A stretch of 15,819 nucleotides of DNA from an uncultured Clostridia bacterium (GCA_947036475.1 CAMQRG010000032.1:1-15819), one strand, 5' to 3'. Counted from the first letter of the stretch, positions 1 to 7,712 are shown. The notes: generated from the sequence alone by a model not told the origin. A program made the numbers and translations.

Positions 1-284
1 CGCAGATACACGACATAATTGTCCTGATATGTTTTTTCCTCTGCATTCCAGAACAGATTGACCCATGTACCGAAACGCTCGGAATAGATACCGCCCGCCT
101 CCCCCACTGTAAAATCATCTTCCCCGTACCGCTCTGTCAGATGCTCCCAGCGGGGGTCAAATTCCGCATGAAACATATAGTCCGCAATTTTTTCGTGCAA
201 CGGGCGGCTGTCCCTGCGGAAAAGTGGTGCCGTTATTATCAAAATACACGCTGCAAACACAGCAGCCGGCAAAATCTTTTTCAT
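1..284 (-). CDS. Exported or membrane-anchored hypothetical protein, 3' part cut by the window edge
   Basis: An open frame runs leftward from an ATG at 284 and leaves the window without a stop, giving 94 visible residues. The start follows a purine-rich AAAGGGG ribosome binding site about 10 bases upstream, and a good promoter lies at 310-338. The N-terminus is MKKILPAAVFAACILIITA, a short basic stretch then a hydrophobic core, typical of a signal peptide or N-terminal anchor. No lipobox cysteine is visible after the core. The rest is hydrophilic and aromatic-rich (for example RYGEDDF and WVNLFWN), suggesting a soluble extracytoplasmic domain. I do not recognise the family. It diverges from the small membrane-protein gene at 422, with 137 bases between the starts. 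Confidence 0.7.
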   Translation of the reverse strand, partial: MKKILPAAVFAACILIITAPLFRRDSRPLHEKIADYMFHAEFDPRWEHLTERYGEDDFTVGEAGGIYSERFGTWVNLFWNAEEKTYQDNYVVYL

Positions 285-309
285 TCCCACAGCCCCTTTC
301 TTACCGCTT

Positions 310-338
310 ATTTTACGCCGCACCTGCATTTTTTTCAA
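310..338 (-). promoter_or_regulatory. Sigma-A type promoter for the truncated exported-protein gene
   Basis: On the minus strand a -35 TTGAAA (plus 333-338) and a -10 TAAAAT (plus 310-315) are separated by exactly 17 bases. The -10 lies about 25 bases upstream of the ATG at 284, leaving a short leader containing the ribosome binding site. Confidence 0.6.
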
Positions 339-421
339 GAGCACATACCTTTGCTAAACAAGGGTAAAAAGGATAAAAAACCGCTTTTTGCCTATACTAA
401 TGGCGGAGAGGAGGTTTTTTC

Positions 422-592
422 ATGAAAAAATTTGCAACCGGTTTACTGATTGGCGGCGCAATGACGATGGCAGGCGTAGGCTATCTTATGCAGGACAGAC
501 GCGCCTGCCGCAAAATCGTAAAAAATGGCAAAAGAATGGCAGTCAAAGCAGAGGAAGCCATCGACGACATCATCGACGACATGATGAACTGA
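422..592 (+). CDS. Small single-pass membrane protein, 56 residues
   Basis: The ATG at 422 is preceded by GAGAGGAGG at about 407-415, a near-perfect ribosome binding site, and the frame ends with TGA at 590-592. The protein starts MKKFATGLLIGGAMTMAGVGY, one glycine- and methionine-rich hydrophobic helix, followed by a basic cytoplasm-like stretch (about residues 26-42) and a very acidic tail (IDDIIDDMMN). This layout recalls small YtxH-like stress-associated membrane proteins of Firmicutes, but the similarity is of architecture only and no family is assigned. A strong terminator follows 19 bases after the stop, so the gene is probably monocistronic. A possible -10, TATACT at 393-398, has no convincing -35. 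Confidence 0.75.
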   Translation: MKKFATGLLIGGAMTMAGVGYLMQDRRACRKIVKNGKRMAVKAEEAIDDIIDDMMN

Positions 593-610
593 TTTTGGCG
601 CGAAGAAAGA

Positions 611-643
611 GCGGATACCTTTCGGTATCCGCCTTTTCTTTTT
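611..643 (+). terminator. Rho-independent terminator after the 56-residue membrane protein gene
   Basis: A perfect 9-bp stem (GCGGATACC at 611-619 with GGTATCCGC at 624-632) has a TTTC loop and is followed by TTTTCTTTTT. Flanking GAAAGA and TCTTT-like bases could extend the stem and allow some termination on the other strand. Confidence 0.9.
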
Positions 644-841
644 GTACTTTCCATCTTTTTAGGTTATAGAGGGGGGATATTATGTCGTCATGGATATTGG
701 TCATTTCCTTTCGACACACTTATCATACCATCTCTTTTTGAAGGATTTTTGTACAAATCCTGTCATATTTCTTAAGAATTGCCGACAAAATTCTGAACAG
801 CGGAAATCCTCCGTATATTCCTCCCGCTCCAAATCTTTTCC

Positions 842-896
842 TTAAAATAGTTTTAATGTAAAAATAATTGACACGAAAATAGTTTTATATTAAAAT
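842..896 (+). promoter_or_regulatory. Promoter of the marR-efflux operon with repeated A/T dyad operators
   Basis: A consensus -35 TTGACA (868-873) and -10 TAAAAT (891-896) are spaced by 17 bases. A 12-base direct repeat AAAATAGTTTTA occurs at 844-855 and again at 876-887, 32 bp apart, or three helical turns. The first copy extends to the dyad TTAAAA-TAG-TTTTAA (842-856), just upstream of the -35. The second lies inside the -35/-10 spacer, and another dyad TTTTA-TAT-TAAAA (883-895) reaches into the -10. MarR-family dimers bind such AT-rich dyads, so the simplest reading is repression of its own operon by the regulator at 1003. That link is inference. Confidence 0.75.
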
Positions 897-916
897 CATT
901 TCATGTTGTTTGACCC

Positions 917-985
917 GCGCGGGGGCGGCTGTCCGGCAGCATTTTTTGCGGCCCGTTTCATGCTAGCCCTGCCCCGCGCATTTTG
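917..985 (+). promoter_or_regulatory. Structured GC-rich leader of the marR operon
   Basis: About 100 bases lie between the expected transcription start (near 903) and the marR ATG, unusually GC-rich for this window. GCGCGGGG (917-924) is perfectly complementary to CCCCGCGC (972-979), which is followed by ATTTTG. Inside, a short GCTG/CAGC hairpin precedes a run of six T (942-947). This could fold as a leader with an internal attenuator, but the inner stem is only 4 bp and I recognise no known riboswitch. Confidence 0.35.
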
Positions 986-1002
986 AAAGAAAGGAGATTC
1001 CC

Positions 1003-1485
1003 ATGCGGCAAATCACAAGCAGGGAAATAGCGGCCTGTGTCCTGTCAATGTCTACCAATTTCCTGCGCTGGCACAGGGCATACATTGAAAAATCCTGCAA
1101 CGTCAAGGCGGGGTTAATGGAATACAATCTTACCATTCCCCAGCTTCAGATTTTATTTTTCCTCCGCATGAACCCGAAGATACGGACGGTTTCCGCGCTT
1201 TCCGCCGAACTTTTTATCAGTAAGGGCAGCCTTTCGCTGATGCTTACCAAGCTGGAAAAGAACGGCTACCTGCGTAAGGACGCGCCCGAAAAGGAAGACG
1301 ATGGCAGGAAAGTCTATCTTTCTCTGACCGACCGTGCCCGGGAAGTTTTGAAAGAAGCGGAGGAAACTCTGTTGAAAAGCACTTCCGCCGTTTTTGAGCA
1401 GATGGACGATGAAGCAAAAAACAAATTTTACGATAAACTGATGGAATTACAGCAAATTTTCGCAATAGGAGGTATCAAATTATGA
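1003..1485 (+). CDS. MarR-family winged-helix transcriptional regulator
   Basis: The 160-residue length is typical for the family. The start is fixed by AAAGGAG about 7 bases upstream of the ATG. An N-terminal helical region precedes the winged helix: support helix around residues 44-55 (TIPQLQILFFL), recognition helix about 73-86 (SKGSLSLMLTKLEKNG), and a beta-wing at 91-107 with the EDDGRK segment where MarR proteins carry conserved D and R residues. C-terminal helices (about 110-155) would form the dimer interface. It should bind DNA as a dimer and lose affinity when a ligand binds. It is the first gene of the efflux operon and overlaps the next gene by 4 bases (ATGA), so it is probably an autorepressor of the pumps. 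The ligand cannot be read from sequence. Confidence 0.92.
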   Translation: MRQITSREIAACVLSMSTNFLRWHRAYIEKSCNVKAGLMEYNLTIPQLQILFFLRMNPKIRTVSALSAELFISKGSLSLMLTKLEKNGYLRKDAPEKEDDGRKVYLSLTDRAREVLKEAEETLLKSTSAVFEQMDDEAKNKFYDKLMELQQIFAIGGIKL

Positions 1486-2621
1486 AAAAGCAAGCAATCG
1501 GGGCTTTGGCCCTCTGCGCCGTTCTGTTCGTCGGCTGCGGCCAGGAGGAAATCCCTGAGGAAAAGACCCTGCGTACTGTAGAAACCGAAACAGCCGGCAA
1601 AACCGCTATCGCAAGCGGGTTTTCCTATTCCGGCAAAGCCGCGCCTTCCAAAGAGGTTTCTGTCGTGCCGACTGTTCCGGGAAAAGTTATTAATTTTAAC
1701 TATGACGTGGGTGATACCGTACGGGAGGGCGCAGTGCTTTTCTCTGTGGACTCCGCAGACCTGCAAAACAACCTCCGCAGCCTTGAAGCGAATTATCACG
1801 TGGCGGAGCTGAACCTGAACAACGCGAAGAATACATATGAAAACAACAAGATATTGTTTGACGAAGAAATCATTTCACAGACCGAGTTTGACCAGATAAA
1901 GCTGGCCTATGAAACGACAGAGGCAAACCTCACCGCAACGCAGATACAGATTGAAAACCTGAAGAAAAACATTTCCGACTGCACTGTTACCTCCCCCATG
2001 TCGGGCGTGATTGCCCAGCGCGGGGTGGAACGCGGCGGCTTTGCTTCACAGGCGGCGCCGGCATATACCGTGATGGATTTATCTACCATTAAAGTGGAAG
2101 TCGGCGTTTCCGAGCAGGTCGTCAATACCATTGCAATCGGGGACGAAGTCGCAGTTAAAATGACGGCCGTTTCCGCGGAACCGCTGACGGGAAGGGTTTC
2201 CACCATCAGCCCTTCCGCAGGGCAGACCGGCACATATACCGTCAAAATTGAACTGAATAATCAGGACGGCGCGATAAAAGCGGGTATGCTGGCGGAAGTC
2301 AGCTTCACGATGGAGCAGTCCGAAGAAGCCTTCGTTCTGCCGCGCAACGCCGTACTGACAAAAGACGGTGAAACCTATGTTTATATTCTGGAAGGGAACA
2401 CCGTAAAAAAGACGCCTGTGGAAACGGGTATTGAAACGGGTGAAACCATTGAAATCACAAGCGGGCTTTCCGAAGGAATGGAAGTCGTGACAAAAGGCCA
2501 GACCTATATTTCTGACGGCGAGGAAGTCAATACTGCCGATTCCGCACAGAAAACACCCGAAAATACAGAAACAGATGCGGAACCGGAAACAGCAGAAGAT
2601 GCGGAAGGAAAGGAGGAATAA
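1482..2621 (+). CDS. RND efflux periplasmic-adaptor (membrane-fusion, HlyD/AcrA-type) lipoprotein
   Basis: This 379-residue protein begins with a lipoprotein-like signal, hydrophobic core then VLFVGC with C19 as the likely lipidated cysteine (-3 is F, slightly off the usual lipobox). Residues about 55-90 and 165-195 form the split lipoyl/barrel-sandwich domain (VPTVPGKVINF...GDTVREG, then VTSPMSGVIAQRGVERG). Between them, about 90-165, is the alpha-helical hairpin (NLRSLEANYHVAELNLNNAKNTYENN). The beta-barrel and membrane-proximal domains follow to about 345, then an acidic low-complexity tail of about 30 residues. Adaptors link RND pumps to an exit path. Here, without an outer-membrane partner gene, it probably sits lipid-anchored on the outer face of the cytoplasmic membrane. 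It overlaps marR by 4 bases and is followed after 3 bases by the pump gene. Confidence 0.93.
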   Translation: MKKQAIGALALCAVLFVGCGQEEIPEEKTLRTVETETAGKTAIASGFSYSGKAAPSKEVSVVPTVPGKVINFNYDVGDTVREGAVLFSVDSADLQNNLRSLEANYHVAELNLNNAKNTYENNKILFDEEIISQTEFDQIKLAYETTEANLTATQIQIENLKKNISDCTVTSPMSGVIAQRGVERGGFASQAAPAYTVMDLSTIKVEVGVSEQVVNTIAIGDEVAVKMTAVSAEPLTGRVSTISPSAGQTGTYTVKIELNNQDGAIKAGMLAEVSFTMEQSEEAFVLPRNAVLTKDGETYVYILEGNTVKKTPVETGIETGETIEITSGLSEGMEVVTKGQTYISDGEEVNTADSAQKTPENTETDAEPETAEDAEGKEE

Positions 2622-2624
2622 GCC

Positions 2625-5600
2625 ATGTTCTCCAAACTTTGTATCCGCCGCCCTGTAACGACGGTCATGGTCACGCTGATGGTATTCATCGCGGGTATTG
2701 TTTCCTATATGAATCTGGATCAGGCGTTGATGCCGAATGTTGACCTGCCCATTGCGGTCGTTATGACAACCTATGTCGGCGCAGGGCCGGAAGAAATTGA
2801 AAACCTCGTCTGCGAGCCTCTGGAGGAGGCATTAAGCTCCGTTTCCAATATGGATACGGTCATGTCCATTTCCTCCACGAATGTCGGCATGATTATCATG
2901 CAGTTTGTAGACGGAACGGACATTGACCTTGCGTCCGTAGATATCAGGGAGGTGCTCGACCAGACGAAGTCGCGCCTGCCGGATAACGCGGACGAACCCG
3001 TACTGCTGAAAATGGACATCAACGCCATTCCTATTTATCTGGGCGTCACAGCGGAAAATCTCGACCTGAACGCGCTGAATGATTTGCTGGAGGACAGCGT
3101 AGTCAACCGGCTGGAACGGCTGGAAGGCGTAGCCTCTGTCGGGCTTTCCGGCGGCATTGAAAAGGAAATCCGCGTGACCGTAGACCCCGGCAAGCTGGCA
3201 GGCTATGGAATCAGCACAGGCACACTGTCTCAGGTGCTTGCGGCGGAAAACATGAACCTGCCTTCCGGTTCGCTCTCTCAGGGCAGCACAACGGTGCAGG
3301 TACGTACCATTGGCGAGTTTACCTCTTTGGAGGAAATCCGCGACCTTCCGCTGACGACAGGGACAGGCGCGGTTATCCACCTCAGCGATGTGGCAAAGGT
3401 GGAAGAAATGGAAGTGGACCGCAGTTCCTTTACCATCATCAACGGAAAGAACGGTATCTTGGTTTCCGTTGATAAGCAGTCCACAGCGAACCTTGTAAAA
3501 GTCAGCGAACGGCTGCAAAGAGAAATCGGCAGACTGCAAAAGGATTTCCCTGAACTGGAAATCAACATGCTGACAGATACCTCAGAATATATTCAGCTTT
3601 CGCTTTCCAATGTTACACAGACAGCCCTGCTGAGCGCAGTCATCGCGTTTTTCGTGCTCCTGCTGTTCCTGCGCAATGCCATAACGTCGCTGATTATCGC
3701 GGTATCCATTCCAACGTCCATCATGGCGACATTCGCCCTGATGTATCTGACGGGAATCAACATGAACATGATTTCCATGGGCGGCGTAGCAATTGGTATT
3801 GGTATGCTGGTGGATAACTCTGTTGTCGTTCTGGACAGCATATACCAGCATTTTGAACGGGGATACAGCGCAGCGGAATCTGCCGAAGTCGGCACAAGAG
3901 AGGTTACCATGGCGGTTGTAGCGTCCACATTGACGACAGTTGCCGTATTCGTGCCCATTGCCCTGACAGGCGGCACAACGGGCGCAATGATGAAAAACCT
4001 TTCCTTTACGATTGTTTTTGCACTGGCGTCCTCTCTGGTGGTTTCCATCACGTTTGTGCCGATGGCGTGCGCCCTCCTGCTTTCCCGTCAGGGCCGCGCA
4101 TGGAAAAGCAGGCTGTTCCTTTCCCTGCTGGATAAATGGGACAGCGCGCTGGATAAGCTGAACAGAAGTTATGAAAAGGCTCTGCGCTGGGCTTTGAAAC
4201 ACAGGAAAAAAACGGTACTTATTGTACTGCTGATATTTATCGGCAGTCTGTTTACCGTACCGATTACAGGCATGGACTTCATGGCTGGCATGGACCAGGG
4301 TACTGCAAATATTACCGTAGAACTGCCCAACGGTACAGAACTGGCTGAAACCGAGGAAATGGTCGGGGAAGTGCTTTACCGGCTGGAGAGCATACCGGAA
4401 ATCGAACTGTACTACGCCAATGTCGGCGCAGGCATGATGAGCACCGGAACCTCCTCCGCTACGGTTACAGTAAACCTTGTCCCTGCTGACGAACGCAGCC
4501 GCTCCACAGATGAAGTCTGTGAAGAAATCAAAGGCCTTTTGAGCGATATGGCGGGGGCGGATATTACGGTCGCTTCTTCCAATTCCGCGATGGGCTCTAT
4601 GGCATCGGCGGACGTAACGCTGAACGTATACGGCTATGATTCCGCAACGCTTCTGGACGTGGAGCAGGACTTGATTAAACTGCTCTCCAATGTAAACGGC
4701 ATAACGGACGTAGAAGGCTCTACGGGCGAAACCGTACCAGAAGCAAAAGTGACGGTTGACAGGAGCAAAGCCTCCCTCTACGGTATCACAACAGCCTCCA
4801 TTGCAGGCGCGCTGAATACCGCCATTACCGGCAGCACAGCAACACAATATAAAGTTGGCGGTTCGGAAATCGACGTTGTTCTGCGTTACGATACGGACGA
4901 ACTGAACTATCTGACGGATTTAAGCAACCTGACAATACCATCGGCATACGGCTCTCAGGTTTCCCTTTCGGACGTGGCAACCGTTACGATGGGCGAAAGC
5001 GCGACTTCCATTTACCGCGAAAACCAGAGGAACTACATCACACTGAACGCCAGCGCAAAAGACCTCAGCGGCAGCGAAGCGCAGAAACTCGTTCAGAATA
5101 CTCTTGCAGGGTATTCCTTCCCTGAAGGCTGTACCTATGAATTTTCCGGCATGATGGAAATGATGAATGAATCTTTCAGCAGCCTGTATACCGCGCTTGT
5201 CGTGGCTATCCTGCTGGTTTATATGATTATGGCATCGCAGTTTGAATCCCTGCGGTATCCTGCAATCGTCATGTTTTCCATGCCTCTGGCTATCACAGGC
5301 GGCATACTGGGCCTGTTCCTTACAGGCAATACCATCACCATGCCGGCATTCATGGGCTTTATCATGCTGGTCGGCATGGTTGTAAACAATGGTATCGTCA
5401 TGGTGGATTACACCAACCAGCTTATGAACCGCGGGCTGAACTGCATGGACGCGCTGACGACAGCAGGACCGCGCCGTCTGCGCCCGATACTGATGACGAC
5501 ACTTACCACAGTTCTCGGTATGCTCCCGATGGCGCTTTCCACAAGCGAAGGCAGCGAAATGATGCATGGGCTTTCCATCAGCGTTATTTTCGGCCTGTCG

Positions 5601-5735
5601 CTTTCCACGCTGGTTACGCTGATATTCATTCCGGTGCTGTATATGTGGATGAACGAGCGCAAACGCAGAAGAAACGCCAAAAAAATGGCAAAACAGATTG
5701 CGGGGAATACAAAGCCGACGGGAATCGGCGCATAA
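2625..5735 (+). CDS. RND (HAE1/AcrB-like) multidrug efflux transporter
   Basis: The 1036-residue length matches AcrB-type pumps (about 1030-1050). AAGGAGG lies just upstream of the ATG. The duplicated RND architecture is visible: TM1 at about residues 12-28, a porter domain, TM2-6 at about 330-480, TM7 at about 530-550, a second porter domain, and TM8-12 at about 855-1010. The pump would export amphiphilic compounds using an ion gradient together with the adaptor at 1482. TM4 reads GMLVDNSVVVLDS, with D397 and N398 where AcrB has D407 and D408. TM10 reads MVVNNGIVMVDY, with N921 where AcrB has K940. The first aspartate is kept but the second and the lysine are replaced. The C-terminus is basic. 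The substrate is unknown. Confidence 0.95.
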   Translation: MFSKLCIRRPVTTVMVTLMVFIAGIVSYMNLDQALMPNVDLPIAVVMTTYVGAGPEEIENLVCEPLEEALSSVSNMDTVMSISSTNVGMIIMQFVDGTDIDLASVDIREVLDQTKSRLPDNADEPVLLKMDINAIPIYLGVTAENLDLNALNDLLEDSVVNRLERLEGVASVGLSGGIEKEIRVTVDPGKLAGYGISTGTLSQVLAAENMNLPSGSLSQGSTTVQVRTIGEFTSLEEIRDLPLTTGTGAVIHLSDVAKVEEMEVDRSSFTIINGKNGILVSVDKQSTANLVKVSERLQREIGRLQKDFPELEINMLTDTSEYIQLSLSNVTQTALLSAVIAFFVLLLFLRNAITSLIIAVSIPTSIMATFALMYLTGINMNMISMGGVAIGIGMLVDNSVVVLDSIYQHFERGYSAAESAEVGTREVTMAVVASTLTTVAVFVPIALTGGTTGAMMKNLSFTIVFALASSLVVSITFVPMACALLLSRQGRAWKSRLFLSLLDKWDSALDKLNRSYEKALRWALKHRKKTVLIVLLIFIGSLFTVPITGMDFMAGMDQGTANITVELPNGTELAETEEMVGEVLYRLESIPEIELYYANVGAGMMSTGTSSATVTVNLVPADERSRSTDEVCEEIKGLLSDMAGADITVASSNSAMGSMASADVTLNVYGYDSATLLDVEQDLIKLLSNVNGITDVEGSTGETVPEAKVTVDRSKASLYGITTASIAGALNTAITGSTATQYKVGGSEIDVVLRYDTDELNYLTDLSNLTIPSAYGSQVSLSDVATVTMGESATSIYRENQRNYITLNASAKDLSGSEAQKLVQNTLAGYSFPEGCTYEFSGMMEMMNESFSSLYTALVVAILLVYMIMASQFESLRYPAIVMFSMPLAITGGILGLFLTGNTITMPAFMGFIMLVGMVVNNGIVMVDYTNQLMNRGLNCMDALTTAGPRRLRPILMTTLTTVLGMLPMALSTSEGSEMMHGLSISVIFGLSLSTLVTLIFIPVLYMWMNERKRRRNAKKMAKQIAGNTKPTGIGA

Positions 5736-5748
5736 AGAAGGTGCAGAA

Positions 5749-7119
5749 ATGGCAGCAGAAAACGAATTAGGCACTTTGCCAGTGAAAAAATTGCTGGCAA
5801 AGCTGGCTATGCCGGCAATCGCAGCGCAGGTGGTAAACCTGCTGTATAACGTGGTTGACCGAATCTATATCGGGCATATCCCGGAAACCGGCAAGCTCTC
5901 CCTGACAGGGCTTGGGGTCTGCATGCCGCTCATCATGCTGATTTCAGCATTTGCCGCTCTTGCCGGCATGGGCGGCGCGCCAAGGGCCTCCATCATGCTG
6001 GGCCGCGGGGATAAGGACGAGGCGGAGCGCATATTAGGCAACTGCGCTTCGCTCCTGCTTTTGATTTCTGTTTCCCTGACGGTCGTATTCCTTTTTTTCG
6101 CAGAGCCGTTTCTTTTGACATTCGGCGCAAGCGAAAATACCATCAGCTACGCTATGGACTATATGCGTATCTATACCTTTGGCACAGTATTCGTGCAGAT
6201 GACGCTGGGGCTGAATGCTTTCATTACAGCGGAGGGCTTCGCAAAAACCAGCATGAAAACCATACTCATCGGCGCAGTCAGCAATATCATACTCGACCCT
6301 GTGTTTATATTCCTGTTCGGCATGGGCGTGAAGGGCGCGGCTCTGGCAACTGTCATTTCTCAGGCTCTTTCGGCGGCGTGGGTGCTTTCCTTCCTGACAG
6401 GCAGGCAGACCATACTGCGTCTGCGTCCGGAAAATATGCGGCTTCGTACAAAAACGATACTGCCCTGTATTCTGCTGGGGCTCAGTCCATTCGTCATGCA
6501 ATCTACGGAAAGCGTGCTGAATGTCTGCTTCAATTCTTCCCTGCTGAAATACGGCGGGGATACGGCTGTAGGCGCAATGACGATACTCGGCAGCCTGATG
6601 CAGTTTTCCATGCTTCCACTTTCCGGACTTTCTCAGGGCGCGCAGCCCATCACAGGGTATAACTTTGGCGCGGGCAATGCGGAGCGCGTGCGGGAATCCT
6701 TCAAAATGCTCCTGAAATGCTGTTTGGGCTATTCCGCCCTGCTGTGGGCAGTCGTCATGCTCTTTCCCAGACAGACGGCAATGCTCTTTGCGGGCGATGC
6801 GGCTTTTCTGGATTATACGGCATGGGCCCTGCGTATCTATATGGCGGCGGAACTGCTCATGGGTATACAGATTGCCTGCCAGCAGACCTTTATCGCCATC
6901 GGCAACGCAAAAACCTCGCTGTTTTTGGCAGTTTACCGTAAAATACTGCTGCTGATACCGCTGATTTATATTCTGCCGCACTTTATAGAGCAGAAGGATA
7001 TGGCGGTGTTCCTTGCGGAACCTGTCGCAGATACCATTGCAGTAACGACTACAGCAATACTCTTTGCATGGCAGTTCCGAAAGGCGATGCAGAAGCTGGA
7101 ACAAGCAAAAAATGTATAA
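5749..7119 (+). CDS. MATE-family multidrug/sodium antiporter (MepA-like)
   Basis: The frame is open from further upstream, but the ATG at 5749, preceded by AAGAAGG about 8 bases away, gives a 456-residue protein of normal MATE length. A start at 5698 would overlap the RND gene by 38 bases and add 17 very basic residues. The N-terminus (LPVKKLLAKLAMPAIAAQVV, then NLLYNVVDRIYIGH) is characteristic of MATE TM1, and two MatE repeats of six helices each follow (about residues 15-175 and 240-400). GMGGAPRASIMLGRGDKDEAERILGN is the typical first intracellular loop. MATE proteins expel cationic drugs in exchange for H+ or Na+. It starts 13 bases after the RND stop and is therefore the last gene of the MarR-controlled operon. 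Confidence 0.93.
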   Translation: MAAENELGTLPVKKLLAKLAMPAIAAQVVNLLYNVVDRIYIGHIPETGKLSLTGLGVCMPLIMLISAFAALAGMGGAPRASIMLGRGDKDEAERILGNCASLLLLISVSLTVVFLFFAEPFLLTFGASENTISYAMDYMRIYTFGTVFVQMTLGLNAFITAEGFAKTSMKTILIGAVSNIILDPVFIFLFGMGVKGAALATVISQALSAAWVLSFLTGRQTILRLRPENMRLRTKTILPCILLGLSPFVMQSTESVLNVCFNSSLLKYGGDTAVGAMTILGSLMQFSMLPLSGLSQGAQPITGYNFGAGNAERVRESFKMLLKCCLGYSALLWAVVMLFPRQTAMLFAGDAAFLDYTAWALRIYMAAELLMGIQIACQQTFIAIGNAKTSLFLAVYRKILLLIPLIYILPHFIEQKDMAVFLAEPVADTIAVTTTAILFAWQFRKAMQKLEQAKNV

Positions 7120-7142
7120 CGCAGATAAGCCGATATATGAAT

Positions 7143-7197
7143 GAAAAAACGGGTGGAAATAAATGCTTTCCATCTGTTTTTTCGTTCCCGTTTTTTC
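7143..7197 (+). terminator. Terminator of the efflux operon
   Basis: An 11-bp perfect outer stem (GAAAAAACGGG at 7143-7153 with CCCGTTTTTTC at 7187-7197) encloses a second hairpin, TGGAAA (7154-7159) with TTTCCA (7167-7172). The inner hairpin is followed by a T-rich tract (7176-7181), so it alone could terminate plus-strand transcription from the MATE gene. Confidence 0.75.
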
Positions 7198-7200
7198 AGG

Positions 7201-7249
7201 AAAATAAAAAATACGCCAATATCTATGGTATATCATAAATATTGGCGTA
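7201..7249 (-). terminator. Terminator of the tRNA operon
   Basis: A perfect 11-bp stem (7212-7222 with 7239-7249, TACGCCAATAT/ATATTGGCGTA) with a 16-base loop is followed on the minus strand by a T-rich tail (complement of 7201-7211). It lies 11 bases past the 3' end of the initiator tRNA gene. Confidence 0.88.
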
Positions 7250-7260
7250 CATACTGCACA

Positions 7261-7334
<74 letters not shown>

Positions 7335-7345
7335 TTAATAAAAAG

Positions 7346-7426
7346 TGGGCGGAGAAGGATTCGAACCTTCGAAGCTATCGCAACAGATTTACAGTCTGCC
7401 CCCTTTGGCCGCTCGGGAATCCACCC
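7346..7426 (-). tRNA. tRNA-Tyr (anticodon GUA)
   Basis: The 81-base class II tRNA has acceptor GGGTGGA pairing with TCCGCCC (one T-G pair), anticodon loop CTGTAAA, an extended variable arm and the T-loop TTCGAAT. The discriminator is A and no CCA is encoded. It is separated from tRNA-fMet by 11 bases and from tRNA-Thr by 8 bases. Confidence 0.95.
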
Positions 7427-7434
7427 ACGAAGAA

Positions 7435-7507
7435 AGCCGATGATCGGACTCGAACCGATAACCTGCTGATTACAAGTCAGCTGCTCTGCCAATTGAGCCA
7501 CATCGGC
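7435..7507 (-). tRNA. tRNA-Thr (anticodon UGU)
   Basis: The 73-base tRNA has a perfect acceptor GCCGATG/CATCGGC, anticodon loop CTTGTAA, T-loop TTCGAGT and discriminator T; no CCA is encoded. It is the first gene of the tRNA operon. Confidence 0.95.
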
Positions 7508-7536
7508 ATGCTTTCCTCCGGAAAATTACAAAAGCT

Positions 7537-7565
7537 ATTATAGCACTCCTTTTGATACAAGTCAA
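7537..7565 (-). promoter_or_regulatory. Promoter of the tRNA-Thr/Tyr/fMet operon
   Basis: On the minus strand TTGACT (plus 7560-7565) and a consensus TATAAT (plus 7537-7542) are separated by 17 bases. The expected start is about 20 bases upstream of tRNA-Thr. Near-consensus strength fits a stable-RNA operon. Confidence 0.88.
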
Positions 7566-7676
7566 GTATTTTTCGTCAAAGTTCTCAGGAAAACTGAAAT
7601 TATCCGAAAATCGGCATATTTCAGCCCCATTTTACTTTGTTTTCTGCGGAAAAAATCCCTCCTTCGCCTCCAGTTA

Positions 7677-7685
7677 TGTTATAAT
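7677..7685 (+). promoter_or_regulatory. Extended -10 promoter for the ArsC/Spx-like gene
   Basis: TGT-TATAAT (7677-7685) is a perfect extended -10 element. No -35 is seen at the proper distance, which is typical for extended -10 promoters. It leaves a leader of about 20 bases containing AAAGGAGG. Confidence 0.6.
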
Positions 7686-7712
7686 ATCTCCAAACAAAGG
7701 AGGCTGAAACAT

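Larger units (their letters stand above)
645..1002 (+). other. Gene-free control region upstream of the efflux operon
   Basis: This 358-base stretch has no convincing gene. The left half is AT-rich and includes a perfect 10-bp palindrome TTTGTACAAA at 748-757 inside a larger inverted repeat (743-760), of unknown role. An ATG at 682 after a GGGGGG tract opens a frame of only 19 codons. The right half carries the promoter and dyads at 842-896 and a GC-rich leader, both listed separately. Confidence 0.7.

Noticed and set aside
3582..4847. Long antisense frame (421 codons) inside the RND gene, and similar ones opposite the MATE gene
   Set aside because: They are cysteine- and histidine-rich shadows of the coding strand in a high-G+C third-position context, and the sense proteins are unambiguous.
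5698..5748. Upstream start for the MATE gene
   Set aside because: It would overlap the RND gene and add a basic, non-family extension, whereas ATG 5749 has a proper ribosome binding site.
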